This document shows, piece by piece, positions 15,629-24,137 of a stretch of 38,938 nt of DNA. The stretch spans positions 1 through 38,938 of the forward strand of contig CAZDZY010000016.1 in the NCBI GenBank assembly GCA_964510055.1, given 5' to 3'. Origin of the DNA: DTFZ01 sp964510055. GTDB taxonomy: Bacteria; Bacillota; Clostridia; Christensenellales; SZUA-584. Made by a program: the position numbers and the translations under genes. Position 1 is the first letter of the stretch. Every line of letters begins with the position of its first letter. Below the pieces are notes generated by a model, which ran no database searches, was not told the origin of the DNA, and was given only the letters and a program-made list of their open reading frames with translations.

Positions 15629-16614
15629 GTGCGTACCCCTCTCTTGATGATAATGTAGCCTAAGAGAGGAGCGCCTATAAAAGCCGTCGCTATACTTACC
15701 GGCAGCTCAGCCGAGGAAACCGAACGCGAGAATGTGTCTGCAGCTACCAGGTACACAGCTCCTATCGAAAAGGACAGGGGAATGGCGTATTTGTTATTGT
15801 CGCCGAATAGTATCCTTACTATGTGCGGCGCGATAAGCCCTATCCAGGCTATCAACCCGAACATCGATACCGTCAGGGCGACAAGTACGGAAGAAGCTCC
15901 GACCAGAAGCCCGCGCACCGTTTTAACTCGAACGCCCAGGGCTGACGCCTCTTCGTCTCCCAGCGAGAGAAGGTTTACCTGCCATCTGAGCATTATTATC
16001 GCGGATATGCATACTGCGCATATAGGAAGAAGCATCTCGATTTTTTCCCACGATGCGGTATTCAGGCTGCCCATCAGCCAAAATTCAAGCGCCGGCAGCT
16101 GGCGCAGCGGGTCGGCGATATATTTTAAGAACGTAATGCCGGACTGAAAAATAGCGTTCAGTATTATCCCTGTCAGCAGTATGCCTGTGATCCCCCTTAT
16201 CCGGCTCAATGAGGAAAACTGCGTCAATATCAAAAACGTGGCGATTCCAAAAACGAACGCAAGCAGCCCGGTAAAAAGCGGCGAACTGTTAAACAGTATT
16301 ATCGATATTGCCGCCCCAAACGAAGCTCCCGAAGAGATCCCGATAAGGTCCGGCGACGCCAGCGGGTTCCGAAAAACGCCCTGAAAGACCGCTCCGCTCA
16401 CGCTCAGCGCGCCTCCGCAAATAAAAGCGGCTATCGCCCTTGGTAAACGTATTCCCCATATGACGTTATAAACATCCGGGGGTACGTTTGGCGAAGATAT
16501 AAGGGACGAAATAACTTCGCTTATGGAAACGGGGTATCGGCCGATGAATAGCGAGATGAAAAACAACGCAATCGGTGCCAATAGGCCGACCCAAATGATC
16601 TTCCATTTTTTCAT
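15619..16614 (-). CDS. ABC transporter permease, FecCD family
   Basis: The protein has 331 aa from Met at 16614, chosen because GAGGA lies nine bases upstream; a TTG seven codons earlier is poorer. The FecCD pattern is clear: IRLPRAIAAFICGGALSVSGAVFQGVFRNPLASPDLIGISSGASFGAA, a GDEEASALGV cytoplasmic loop, and FIGLIAPHI-like WIGLIAPHIVRILFGDN. About nine to ten membrane helices. It forms the channel of the importer. It lies 81 bp after the dehydrogenase gene and starts the four-gene importer/MocA block. Confidence 0.92.
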   Translation of the reverse strand: MKKWKIIWVGLLAPIALFFISLFIGRYPVSISEVISSLISSPNVPPDVYNVIWGIRLPRAIAAFICGGALSVSGAVFQGVFRNPLASPDLIGISSGASFGAAISIILFNSSPLFTGLLAFVFGIATFLILTQFSSLSRIRGITGILLTGIILNAIFQSGITFLKYIADPLRQLPALEFWLMGSLNTASWEKIEMLLPICAVCISAIIMLRWQVNLLSLGDEEASALGVRVKTVRGLLVGASSVLVALTVSMFGLIAWIGLIAPHIVRILFGDNNKYAIPLSFSIGAVYLVAADTFSRSVSSAELPVSIATAFIGAPLLGYIIIKRGVRTWK

Positions 16615-16695
16615 TGCAGCGTTCCTCTTGCGCAATTCTATAAGTGGGTTGCGTATGGATATATTATCTGCTCAATTTATAATTAAACGTAATTA

Positions 16696-17637
16696 TTAAA
16701 AATTCCAGTTAAAATATTGCCAATACGGTTCAGCCGCACGACGCTGAAAATCTTCCTTTTCTTTTTCCGTCCATTTGTAAACGCCCTCGCCGGCCTTCTG
16801 CCCAAAACGCCCTTCTTTACAGCGTTTGGCAATAAACTCAGGAGCTTCCGCCGCATTGCTCAGATCCGGAAAAAGATAATTCTGAATATTCATTACCATA
16901 TCGAGGCCGGCCGCATCCTGATGCTCGAAAAGCCCGACAGACGTATATCTCGGCATAAAGCTGTACATAAGGGCCTTGTCAATTTCCCTCGGAGATGCGT
17001 ATCCCTGCTCGACCATGTATATAGCTTCTCTGAGTAAAGCGTGCTGCAGCCTGTTGGCAATAAATCCGGGAGCGCCCTTTTGCATGGTGACCACTTTTCT
17101 GCCGCAGTATTCCAGAAAGTCGTATACAAGCTTTGCCGCTTTTTCATCCGTATGGCTGCTTTTAACCAGCTCGACAAAAGGCACCAGATGCGGCGGATTG
17201 AACGGGTGCGCAACTACCATCTTCTCTTTATATTTTGTCAGGCCTTTTGCCAGATCGTCAGCCGAAAGAGCTGAGGTCGTCGAAGCAAGCGCTTCGAGTT
17301 TCACGCAATGCCGCTCTATCTGCTTGTATATTTCATATTTGATCCCAAAATCCTCTACCGCACATTCGAACAGTATATCCGTATCCGCAAGATCCGCGTA
17401 ACTTTCAGTATACTTCAGGCGTTTCGCGCATATCTTTGCTTGCTCTTGCGAAATAAGATTTCTCTCAAGCAGCACCTTATAGATATCGTCATATTTCTTT
17501 TTTGACTGCTTCGTAAATTCAGGCCCGACTGTTAAAACTGTTACATCGATACCGTTCCCTGTAAACAGCGCCGCAAGGCTTGTACCTATCATACCGGAGC
17601 CTATGATGCCCGCTTTCTTATTATGAATATCACACAT
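16696..17637 (-). CDS. 3-hydroxyacyl-CoA dehydrogenase-family oxidoreductase
   Basis: The protein has 313 aa from Met at 17637 (AAGGGG six bases upstream; an ATG 12 codons earlier lacks a site). The N-terminal Rossmann motif is AGIIGSGMIGTSLAALF. The catalytic segment VVAHPFNPPHLVPFVELV carries the His and Glu of the family, followed by APGFIANRLQHALLREAIYMVEQGYAS and a C-terminal helical domain. Family members oxidise 3-hydroxyacyl-CoA, L-gulonate or L-carnitine. The single C-terminal domain and length fit any of these. It follows the GntR gene by 43 bp and is probably the first enzyme gene under its control, so the substrate should be an intermediate of the island's pathway. Confidence 0.82.
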   Translation of the reverse strand: MCDIHNKKAGIIGSGMIGTSLAALFTGNGIDVTVLTVGPEFTKQSKKKYDDIYKVLLERNLISQEQAKICAKRLKYTESYADLADTDILFECAVEDFGIKYEIYKQIERHCVKLEALASTTSALSADDLAKGLTKYKEKMVVAHPFNPPHLVPFVELVKSSHTDEKAAKLVYDFLEYCGRKVVTMQKGAPGFIANRLQHALLREAIYMVEQGYASPREIDKALMYSFMPRYTSVGLFEHQDAAGLDMVMNIQNYLFPDLSNAAEAPEFIAKRCKEGRFGQKAGEGVYKWTEKEKEDFQRRAAEPYWQYFNWNF

Positions 17638-17680
17638 TTTGTACCCCTTCAAAAGCCCGGCTTGATGGATCATAACTCCT

Positions 17681-18358
17681 TTATACTGTATCTATTGAGA
17701 TATTATCCTCATCCAGCTTTATCTTTAACAATATCTTGTCTTTAAGCTTCAGCACGTTGTCTTTCGCCTGACTTCCGGCCTTTTGTGCATCGCGTTTGAC
17801 CATGCTTTCGTAAATTTCGTTATGTATCTTTATCTCGAGTTTGAAATCTTTTTCCGTGATACGGCTCGTTGTAACAAACGTCCATTGCAGCAAACCCAAT
17901 TTCCAGAACCTCTCCAGCATAGAGTTGTCCGCAGCTTCGAGTATAGCTTTATGAAACTCGTTATCGTATTTCGTATACTCTTCAAAGTTTTTATTTTTTA
18001 CCGAAGCATCCATCTTTATAAGAAGATTTTTAAGGTTTTCAAGACTTTTTTCATCTATGTTTTTGGTCGCTTCTGTTGTCGCGTATTCCTCAAGCTCAGC
18101 TCTCATAACATAGACATCATTAATGTCTTTTTTTGTCATCACCTTTACATAAGTACCTAGAAATGGTTTGCTTTCAACCAGTCCCATCAACTCAAGTTCC
18201 CTTATAGCCTCTCTTACCGGCGATTGTGATACCCCTAATTCTTCTGCAATTTTTGTTTCAACGATACGCTCTCCGGGAGCCAGTCTTTTATTCAGTATGG
18301 CGTCCTGTATCCTTATCCTTACCTCGTCACGCATAGTCATTTTCTGTATGCACTTCAT
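17681..18358 (-). CDS. GntR-family regulator, FCD (FadR-like) subgroup
   Basis: The protein has 225 aa. The winged helix is about residues 10-75: APGERIVETKIAEELGVSQSPVREAIRELELMGLVESKPFLGTYV. The C-terminal FCD domain binds a small acid in many members. The metal-site segment YDNEFHKAI (His136) and a later His (179) are present, but the last His of the usual set appears replaced. It is the only regulator in the island. Its own promoter carries a palindrome shared with the cyclase promoter at 28.6 kb, so it probably represses both and responds to a pathway intermediate. Confidence 0.88.
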   Translation of the reverse strand: MKCIQKMTMRDEVRIRIQDAILNKRLAPGERIVETKIAEELGVSQSPVREAIRELELMGLVESKPFLGTYVKVMTKKDINDVYVMRAELEEYATTEATKNIDEKSLENLKNLLIKMDASVKNKNFEEYTKYDNEFHKAILEAADNSMLERFWKLGLLQWTFVTTSRITEKDFKLEIKIHNEIYESMVKRDAQKAGSQAKDNVLKLKDKILLKIKLDEDNISIDTV

Positions 18359-18391
18359 TTTATAACCCCATATGTATATAATAATGTTTAA

Positions 18392-18430
18392 TATATAATC
18401 GATACTATTTTAGTTTTCTATATTTGTCAA
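18392..18430 (-). promoter_or_regulatory. gntR promoter with FCD-regulator operator
   Basis: On the minus strand, TTGACA (18430-18425), a 17-base spacer and TAGTAT (18407-18402). The -10 is overlapped by AATAGTATCGATTATATA (18409-18392). The last 12 bases of that site (ATCGATTATATA) are identical to one operator at 28.6 kb and differ by one base from the other. This supports autoregulation. The elements are seen in the sequence; binding is inferred. Confidence 0.65.
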
Positions 18431-18441
18431 TGTTTACACCC

Positions 18442-18837
18442 TTATTTTTCAACTAATTCTACGATATTTCCTTCGGGGTCATTAAACATGGCGATCTTTA
18501 TACCCGGCATTGATTCTTTAAGCGGGATAATAAACTCTACTCCCTTTTCCGCAAGGAAATTGCATGCTTCCTCTATACCCTTTACACGAAAGGTTACAAG
18601 CCTGTATCCTGTCGTGTTATAAAGCCCTTTAGCGGAAGGCGCTGGCTCTTCGTCAGGTTTAATTATCTTGAATTCGCTTTCCCCAAATTTCATTCTGACC
18701 ATCCTGCCATACCAAAGGCTTACCGTTTCTACATATTTAAGCCCCAGTATATCCTGATAAAATTCCACGCATTTGGGCAGATCGCTTACTATAACTCCAA
18801 CGTCCAAAGAATTTTTGCCGGGTATAATCATTTTCAA
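18442..18837 (-). CDS. VOC-superfamily (glyoxalase/dioxygenase fold) protein
   Basis: The protein has 131 aa in two paired beta-alpha modules: SLDVGVIVSDLPKCVEFYQDILGLKYVE and YRLVTFRVKGIEEACNFLAEKGVEF, ending MFNDPEGNIVELVEK. In metal-dependent members a His opens the first strand of each module and a Glu sits near each end. Here Asp replaces the first His, the second is not a His, and only the last Glu (GNIVELVE) is clear. The usual metal site therefore looks incomplete. It could be an isomerase-like or binding member. It overlaps the Rid gene by four bases (ATGA) and ends the transporter operon. Confidence 0.82.
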   Translation of the reverse strand: MKMIIPGKNSLDVGVIVSDLPKCVEFYQDILGLKYVETVSLWYGRMVRMKFGESEFKIIKPDEEPAPSAKGLYNTTGYRLVTFRVKGIEEACNFLAEKGVEFIIPLKESMPGIKIAMFNDPEGNIVELVEK

Positions 18838-19214
18838 TCCTTTACAGCTATCGCTTCTATTTCGAGAAGGAGTTCCGGGAGCATCAAATCAGCTATAGTA
18901 ACAGCGGTGCTTGCTGTTCCGCCGTTCGGAAAGTATTCACGGCGCACTTCGTTCATCCCTTTATAGTCCTTGGTGTTCTTTAGAAATACTGTCACTTTCA
19001 TAACGTCTTCCATAGTAGCGCCGGCTTCATTAAGAAGCTTTTTAATATTCTCAAACGTTTGGCGGGTTTGAGACTTGATATCGTTCCCTGCGATTTTTCC
19101 GTCTTTATCCACGCCGACAGTCCCGGAAATAAAGATCATGTTCCCTTTCTTTACGGCGTTGGAATACGGCCCTATTGGCTGCCAGATATCTTTCTTCCCT
19201 AAAATTTCTTTCAT
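18834..19214 (-). CDS. Rid-family (YjgF/YER057c/UK114) protein lacking the key Arg
   Basis: The protein has 126 aa: PIGPYSNAVKKGNMIFISGTVGVDKDGKI, a long alpha segment, VTVFLKNTKDYKGMNEV, and the end LLEIEAIAVKD. RidA enzymes deaminate enamine/imine intermediates using an Arg (105 in E. coli) in the PARS segment. Here the aligned segment is TASTAVTIADL, with Ser in place of Arg, so it is probably not a classical 2-aminoacrylate deaminase. It may act on another enamine, a ring-opened product, or not be catalytic. It follows urtE-like by 37 bp with site AAGGAGA. Confidence 0.85.
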   Translation of the reverse strand: MKEILGKKDIWQPIGPYSNAVKKGNMIFISGTVGVDKDGKIAGNDIKSQTRQTFENIKKLLNEAGATMEDVMKVTVFLKNTKDYKGMNEVRREYFPNGGTASTAVTIADLMLPELLLEIEAIAVKD

Positions 19215-19251
19215 GTTACTTCTCCTTTGCTATTAATATTATTTTAAAAGT

Positions 19252-19962
19252 TTATTTTTTAAACGTAAGATATTGCTGAATCAACGGACTGGTAGCAATC
19301 GTCTTCATGTCGCCTTCTCCCTGTATCGTCCCGTTTTCCATTATATATCCCCTCGTACCGCACTCCAGACAGAATTTCAGGTTTTGCTCAACAAGTATAT
19401 ATGTTATGCCCTTTTCCCTGTTTATTCTTTTTATGGTCTCGCGTATCCGTTGCACTATATTCGGCTGTATGCCTTCCGAAGGCTCGTCAAGGAGTATAAA
19501 CTTAGGGTTTCCGGCCATGCATCTGCCAAACGCAAGCTGCTGCTGCTCTCCGCCGCTCAAAGTCCCTCCCTTTTGTTTCATCCTTTCTTTTAAAACCGGG
19601 AACCAGTCGAATATCTCATCAGGTATCTTCTGTATGCCTTTACCCGCCACAAGCGTTCCGCTCTGCAGGTTTTCTTCAACCGTCAGCTTCGGGTAAATCA
19701 TTCGTCCCTGTGGAACATACCCAATTCCTAAGCGCGCTATCTGGTCGGGCCTCATCGATGTAATATCTTTATCGTTAAAAAATATCTTGCCTTTCCGCGC
19801 AGGTATTATACCCATTATAGATTTGATAGTGGATGTTTTCCCGACGCCGTTCCTTCCCAAAATGCAGAGTATTTCGCCTTCATTAACGTGGAATGATATG
19901 TCACGGCATACTACGCTTTCGCCATAAGCGACGGATAGGTTTCTTACGTCCATGTTTATCAT
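19252..19962 (-). CDS. Urt-type branched-chain/urea ABC transporter ATPase (UrtE-like)
   Basis: The protein has 236 aa. Walker A GRNGVGKTSTIKSI, Q-loop YVPQGRMIYPKLTVEENL, signature LSGGEQQQLAFGR, Walker B FILLDEPSEGIQPNIV. The phrase SEGIQPNIV is typical of UrtE (urea transporter) rather than LivF. It overlaps the UrtD-like gene by four bases. With UrtD-like it energises import through the two permeases. Confidence 0.88.
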   Translation of the reverse strand: MINMDVRNLSVAYGESVVCRDISFHVNEGEILCILGRNGVGKTSTIKSIMGIIPARKGKIFFNDKDITSMRPDQIARLGIGYVPQGRMIYPKLTVEENLQSGTLVAGKGIQKIPDEIFDWFPVLKERMKQKGGTLSGGEQQQLAFGRCMAGNPKFILLDEPSEGIQPNIVQRIRETIKRINREKGITYILVEQNLKFCLECGTRGYIMENGTIQGEGDMKTIATSPLIQQYLTFKK

Positions 19963-20693
19963 ACTTCGTCCCCCAAATATACGTCGCGGACGGTGCGGTT
20001 CTCGGAAATCTCCGCGTACGTTCCTTCAGCAAGAAACTCCCCTCTGTTAAGCACCGTTATTTTTCCGCCGATCTCTCTTATAAAATCAAGGTCGTGCTCG
20101 ATAACTATGCAAGTGTATTCCGAGCCGATGTTCTTTATTATTTCAACTGTCTTGCTTGTTTCCTGGCTTGTCATTCCGGCCGTAGGCTCATCCAGCAATA
20201 TCAGTTTCGGTTTCTTTATCAATACCATTCCAATCTCGAGCCACTGTTTTTCGCCGTGTGATAAAGACGCCGCATACCAGTCTCTTTTCTGCGTGAGGCC
20301 GATACTGTCGAGTATCTTGTCAATCTCGGCGTTTACTGCGGCATCGTCCTTCTTTCTGAACATTCCGGCTATTCTCCGTTCGCTTATCGCAGCCACCCGA
20401 AGGTTATCGGAAACCAGAAGCTCTTCAAATACATTCGGGTTCTGGAATTTTCTGCACAGCCCCATACTGCTTATAGACGCTATGCCTGTCTTCGTTATAT
20501 CTTTTCCGCCGAATATAACGCGGCCTTCCGTCGGCTTGAACTGCCCTGTTATGAGATTGAACAGCGTCGTCTTTCCGGATCCGTTAGGGCCTATTATGCA
20601 CTGCAGTTCGCCTTCTTCTATCGAAAAACACAAATTCTTTAATGCTACCAGGCCGCCGAATTTCTTTGTAACGTTTTTAATTTCTAAAATCAT
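19959..20693 (-). CDS. Urt-type ABC transporter ATPase (UrtD-like)
   Basis: The protein has 244 aa. Walker A GPNGSGKTTLFNLITG, signature and following segment LSHGEKQWLEIGMVLIKKPKLILLDEPTAGMTSQET. HGEKQWLEIGM and AGMT are the UrtD signature; LivG proteins have GxQRRLEIARAL. This is the best evidence that the importer belongs to the urea/short-amide group. Four-base overlaps join it to both neighbours. The real cargo could be any small amide or ureide-like molecule. Confidence 0.9.
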   Translation of the reverse strand: MILEIKNVTKKFGGLVALKNLCFSIEEGELQCIIGPNGSGKTTLFNLITGQFKPTEGRVIFGGKDITKTGIASISSMGLCRKFQNPNVFEELLVSDNLRVAAISERRIAGMFRKKDDAAVNAEIDKILDSIGLTQKRDWYAASLSHGEKQWLEIGMVLIKKPKLILLDEPTAGMTSQETSKTVEIIKNIGSEYTCIVIEHDLDFIREIGGKITVLNRGEFLAEGTYAEISENRTVRDVYLGDEV

Positions 20694-21712
20694 TGCAGAT
20701 CGCCTCGCCTGTTAAATATTTTTTTCGAAAAGAAATTTTTTACCGTATCGGCAAGCCCGGCAAACCCTTTGGGCCAGAACATTACGACGAGTATAAAGAA
20801 TACCCCCAATATGATAAGCCAGTAATTCAACAATACACCGCTCAGCATTTCTTTCATTATCGATACGATCAGAGCCCCCGCAATAGCGCCCCACAGAGAG
20901 CCTCTTCCGCCGATAGCGACCCAAACAAGTATCTGTATCGACAAGCCCATGCCGAGTATCGAAGGTGTTATTGTTCCAACGGGAACATACAGCGCGCCCG
21001 CAAGCCCCGCGATCCCGCATGATATCATGAAGATAACGGTCTTATACAGGTTTACGTTGTATCCAAGGTACGCCGCCCTTCTCTCGTCGTTCTTTATAGC
21101 AGATATCACCTTGCCGAAATCCCGTTTCTTCATCACCCTCCATGTCAGGAACAGAAAAATGACAAGGCATGCGGTAATCAAATAGTACGGAACATATTTC
21201 CCGGAGACTTCAAACTCCCATACCCCCGGAATACCAAGCTTTGGAGCCGGAAACTTGTACAAGCCGTTCATACCTCCGGTGAAATCCGTCCATGCCATCG
21301 CGATGTTTTCAAACGCGTAGGCAAGGCACATGGTGACAACCGCGAAAAAGGATCCGGATACTTTTCCGTAGAAGAGGAAAACCGACAAAAACATGCCCAC
21401 AAGCATCGGTACGATTATGGCCCCCAGATAAGCAGCATATGTAGCGCCCGGCACTGTAAGATTCGCCATTATTTCCCCGAACGAATACGCCCCGAGGCCG
21501 AAGAAAATTGCGTGACCGAAATTGGATATTCCGGCAAACCCCCATATAAGGTCGTAACTCAGCGCGACCAGTGCGAATGCGAGGAATTTTGCAAACAGGT
21601 CGGTCGCGAAATCGGAAAGGACAAACGGTAAAACAGCCAATACGACAAAACCTGCTATTAGAACAATTATTTTATATTTTACGCTCTTTTTTGACAACAT
21701 ACTATTTTCCAT
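20690..21712 (-). CDS. Urt-type ABC transporter permease (UrtC/LivM family)
   Basis: The protein has 340 aa, with about ten membrane segments. Family landmarks: LVALSYDLIWGFAGISNFGHAIFFGLGAYSFGEIM, FTGGMNGLYKFP, and VAIGGRGSLWGAIAGALIV. The start at 21712 has GGAG eight bases upstream. It pairs with the UrtB-like permease encoded 15 bp upstream to form the channel. Confidence 0.9.
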   Translation of the reverse strand: MENSMLSKKSVKYKIIVLIAGFVVLAVLPFVLSDFATDLFAKFLAFALVALSYDLIWGFAGISNFGHAIFFGLGAYSFGEIMANLTVPGATYAAYLGAIIVPMLVGMFLSVFLFYGKVSGSFFAVVTMCLAYAFENIAMAWTDFTGGMNGLYKFPAPKLGIPGVWEFEVSGKYVPYYLITACLVIFLFLTWRVMKKRDFGKVISAIKNDERRAAYLGYNVNLYKTVIFMISCGIAGLAGALYVPVGTITPSILGMGLSIQILVWVAIGGRGSLWGAIAGALIVSIMKEMLSGVLLNYWLIILGVFFILVVMFWPKGFAGLADTVKNFFSKKIFNRRGDLQ

Positions 21713-21727
21713 AACAGCAACTCCGCT

Positions 21728-22576
21728 CTATTTCTTGTTTCGTGAAAACACGCCGTTTGGTTTGATCCGTATGATAACGATTGCCAGCAGCAAAACAATG
21801 ATATTCGTAACAAAAGCATTTTTTATAACGAAATCTATCAGTGAATTGGAGAAACCTATCACCGTTCCGCCGCCGATAATACCTATCAGGCTTGAAACGC
21901 CGCCGACTATGACAACTATAAACGCATTCGTCAGGTAAGAGCCGCCCATAGTCGGATTAATATACATGAGCGGAGTCATTATCGCGCCGGCGATCCCTGC
22001 AAGAGCCGATCCTATAGCAAACGTCCACCTGTCCACTGAAGCGGTATTAATACCCATAGCGGAAGCCTGTCCCCTGTTTTGTGTTACCATACGTATTTTC
22101 AGTCCCAGCGACGTCTTGAAAAATATCAGATAAATTATGATAAGCAAGGCCACTGTAACCAAAATGATAAAGACCCTGTAAATAGGGTATTCAGTTCCGA
22201 AAATACTCATTGAGCCGGTAAAGAGCGCGTCTACATTCCTATGCTGGGCTCCGAATATCAACTGGACCAACTGTGTAAGAACCATCGACAGTCCCCAAGT
22301 AACAAGCAATGTATCAAGAGGCCTTCTGTACAGCGGTTTAATAATAAATTTTTCAATTACCATACCGATCGCTCCCACAAAAACAGGCGCGAACAGTAAA
22401 CCCACCACAGGAGGCAGCCCCAGCATCCCGATAATAACGGCCCCATATGATCCGAGCATGAAGAATTCTCCGTGGGCAAGGTTGAATACGTTCATCTGGC
22501 CAAAAATAATCGCCAGGCCCATTGACACAAGTATGAGAATCATCGCTCCGCTTAATGCATTTAAGACTGTAACCAT
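21728..22576 (-). CDS. Urt-type ABC transporter permease (UrtB/LivH family)
   Basis: The protein has 282 aa from Met at 22576 (GGAGAAG upstream; the longer frame to 22618 has no site). Landmarks: LNALSGAMILILVSMGLAIIFGQMNVFNLAHGEFFMLGSYGAV, VTWGLSMVLTQLVQLIFGAQ, VTQNRGQASAMGIN, and VVIVGGVSSLIGIIGGG. About eight membrane segments. It lacks the long N-terminal extension of some UrtB proteins. A 232-bp gap with a strong hairpin separates it from the binding protein gene. Confidence 0.9.
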   Translation of the reverse strand: MVTVLNALSGAMILILVSMGLAIIFGQMNVFNLAHGEFFMLGSYGAVIIGMLGLPPVVGLLFAPVFVGAIGMVIEKFIIKPLYRRPLDTLLVTWGLSMVLTQLVQLIFGAQHRNVDALFTGSMSIFGTEYPIYRVFIILVTVALLIIIYLIFFKTSLGLKIRMVTQNRGQASAMGINTASVDRWTFAIGSALAGIAGAIMTPLMYINPTMGGSYLTNAFIVVIVGGVSSLIGIIGGGTVIGFSNSLIDFVIKNAFVTNIIVLLLAIVIIRIKPNGVFSRNKK

Positions 22577-22744
22577 ATTTCTTCTCCAACGCGCCAGCGC
22601 CATACCGGTGCCCGGCACTTTTACTATTTTATTGGTATATCACATAAGTGATCGCAGTACCGGTTAAACTAATAATCTGTGTCTTTAAAACCGGTATGCC
22701 TGATAATATTTAATCTTTCAGATTGCGGTAATCATAAGGTTTTA

Positions 22745-22779
22745 TGTGCCATCCCGCTTTATTGATGCGGGATGGCACA
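22745..22779 (-). other. Strong hairpin between binding protein and permease genes
   Basis: A 13-bp perfect stem TGTGCCATCCCGC / GCGGGATGGCACA with a nine-base loop lies just after the binding-protein stop. On the minus strand it is followed by TAAAACCTT rather than a clean T run. It probably lets only part of the transcription pass, or protects the 3' end of the abundant binding-protein message. The rest of 22577-22808 holds nothing I recognise. Confidence 0.6.
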
Positions 22780-22808
22780 CAAAGTCATTTTCTTCTCTCT
22801 CTTTAGAA

Positions 22809-24086
22809 TCAGGCTGTCGGAGAATTGCTCAGGTCACATGGAGCTTCGGGTTCTACAAGCCCGAGGTCCACCAGTACCTTGAACGAACCGTCCGCCTGGC
22901 ACTCGGCTATAAGGGAATGCAGCGCCGTGTGCTGGGATGTTGCGTTGACGTGTATCGGCCCTTCAGGAGCGTTGAACGTGACTGAAGGCAGAGCATCGAG
23001 CATTTTTTCCTTGTCTACTACTCCCGCTTTCTCTACTGCAAGCTTCCAAAGATATACCGAGTCATACGCAGCTTCGACGACCTGAGATACACCCTCAGTA
23101 CTGCCGTACTTCGCTGCGTAATTCGCGAGGAACTGCTTGTTTTCCGGCGTATCGACTGTCTGGAAATACGACGCTGAGCACAGTATGCCCGCGCGAAGAT
23201 TTTCCGGAACGGATGAAACGAACGTCTCGTCAAGGTATACGCTCGCAAGTTTTACGGTCTTGTTAAGGCCAAAATCGTAGAACTGCTTGAGGAAGTTGAT
23301 CATCTCACTGCCGCCTACATAGGGGAACACTACTTCTGCGCCCGAGTCTTTTACTCTTTGGAGTATGGAAGACCAGTCGCCGACCTGCCATGGAGTTACG
23401 TCTCTGCCGACTATCGTTCCGCCCGCGTTCTCGACCAATTTATTGTCATCGATATATTTCCAGGAATCGGTCGTCATTACTTCATCGATGCCGATCAGAT
23501 AGATCTTCGTTCCGTAATTCTTTATAAGGTAGGGAATAAACTCTTTCAGCTGCTGGTTCGGTATGGCGCCGGTGCAGATATAATATCTGGAGCAGTTGGC
23601 CAGCGTGCTTCCGCCTTCATTGTAAGTGGGATAGAAATACGGGACCTTATTGGGATCTGCCACCTGAGTAAGAACTGCGGCACGTATCGACGACCAGACG
23701 CCCCCGAAAATCGCCTCGACCTTATCGCTTTCGCAAAGTTTCTTTGCCTTCTGGACGGCCATATCAGTATCGGTGTTGTCGTCTTCTTTGATCAGCTGTA
23801 TCTGCCTTCCGAGCACGCCGCCCGCCGCATTGATCTCTTCAACAGCAAGCTCAATAGCATTCTGTTCCGGAACGCCCCAGGTAGCCCCTGCGCCGGAAAC
23901 ATGGTTAAGGCTGCCGATCTTGATGGGTTCAAGATTCTGAGAAGGCGCCTGGCTCTCATTTGCCGGTGCGCTTGCCGCCGGATTGCTCACAGTGCTGCCT
24001 GCGTTCGTGCAGCCGACAGCATAGACCATTAACGAAACTATGGCAATTAGAGTTCCGATTAACTTAAGTGTTCTTCTTCTGTTCAT
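22809..24086 (-). CDS. Urt/Amide-type ABC transporter substrate-binding lipoprotein (UrtA-like)
   Basis: The protein has 425 aa. The signal peptide ends in the lipobox YAVGC, followed by a Ser/Ala/Pro linker. The mature domain begins IKIGSLNHVSGAGATWGVPEQNAIELAVEEINAAGGVLGRQIQLIKEDDNTDTDMAV, the periplasmic type I fold, and continues with AIFGGVWSSIRAAVLTQVADPNKVPYFYPT and GIDEVMTTDSWKYIDDNKLVENAGGTIVG. Length and the YPTYNEGG loop suit UrtA/AmiC-like binders of urea and short amides. The ligand cannot be assigned. GGAGG supports the start. Confidence 0.88.
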   Translation of the reverse strand: MNRRRTLKLIGTLIAIVSLMVYAVGCTNAGSTVSNPAASAPANESQAPSQNLEPIKIGSLNHVSGAGATWGVPEQNAIELAVEEINAAGGVLGRQIQLIKEDDNTDTDMAVQKAKKLCESDKVEAIFGGVWSSIRAAVLTQVADPNKVPYFYPTYNEGGSTLANCSRYYICTGAIPNQQLKEFIPYLIKNYGTKIYLIGIDEVMTTDSWKYIDDNKLVENAGGTIVGRDVTPWQVGDWSSILQRVKDSGAEVVFPYVGGSEMINFLKQFYDFGLNKTVKLASVYLDETFVSSVPENLRAGILCSASYFQTVDTPENKQFLANYAAKYGSTEGVSQVVEAAYDSVYLWKLAVEKAGVVDKEKMLDALPSVTFNAPEGPIHVNATSQHTALHSLIAECQADGSFKVLVDLGLVEPEAPCDLSNSPTA

Positions 24087-24111
24087 ATTAATACCTCCGT
24101 TATAATTTACT

Positions 24112-24132
24112 CTTATCCGGTAACCGGATAAG
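24112..24132. other. Perfect inverted repeat before the binding protein gene
   Basis: Arms CTTATCCGGT and ACCGGATAAG around a single A, in the 51-bp gap between the molybdenum subunit stop and the binding-protein start. There is no T tract on the minus strand. It could be a processing site or 5' stabiliser for the binding-protein message, or an operator; the former seems likelier inside an operon. Confidence 0.6.
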
Positions 24133-24137
24133 AATCT

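Noticed and set aside
13237..16614. Siderophore or cobalamin importer
   Set aside because: Possible by family alone, but the embedded mocA and the Mo enzyme in the same island favour molybdate. Kept as an alternative rather than the call.
16640..16695. ATAATTA...TAATTAT palindrome after the HAD-type dehydrogenase gene as a terminator or operator
   Set aside because: Very AT-rich with a weak stem, no clear T run, and dissimilar to the operator consensus at the two GntR-controlled promoters.
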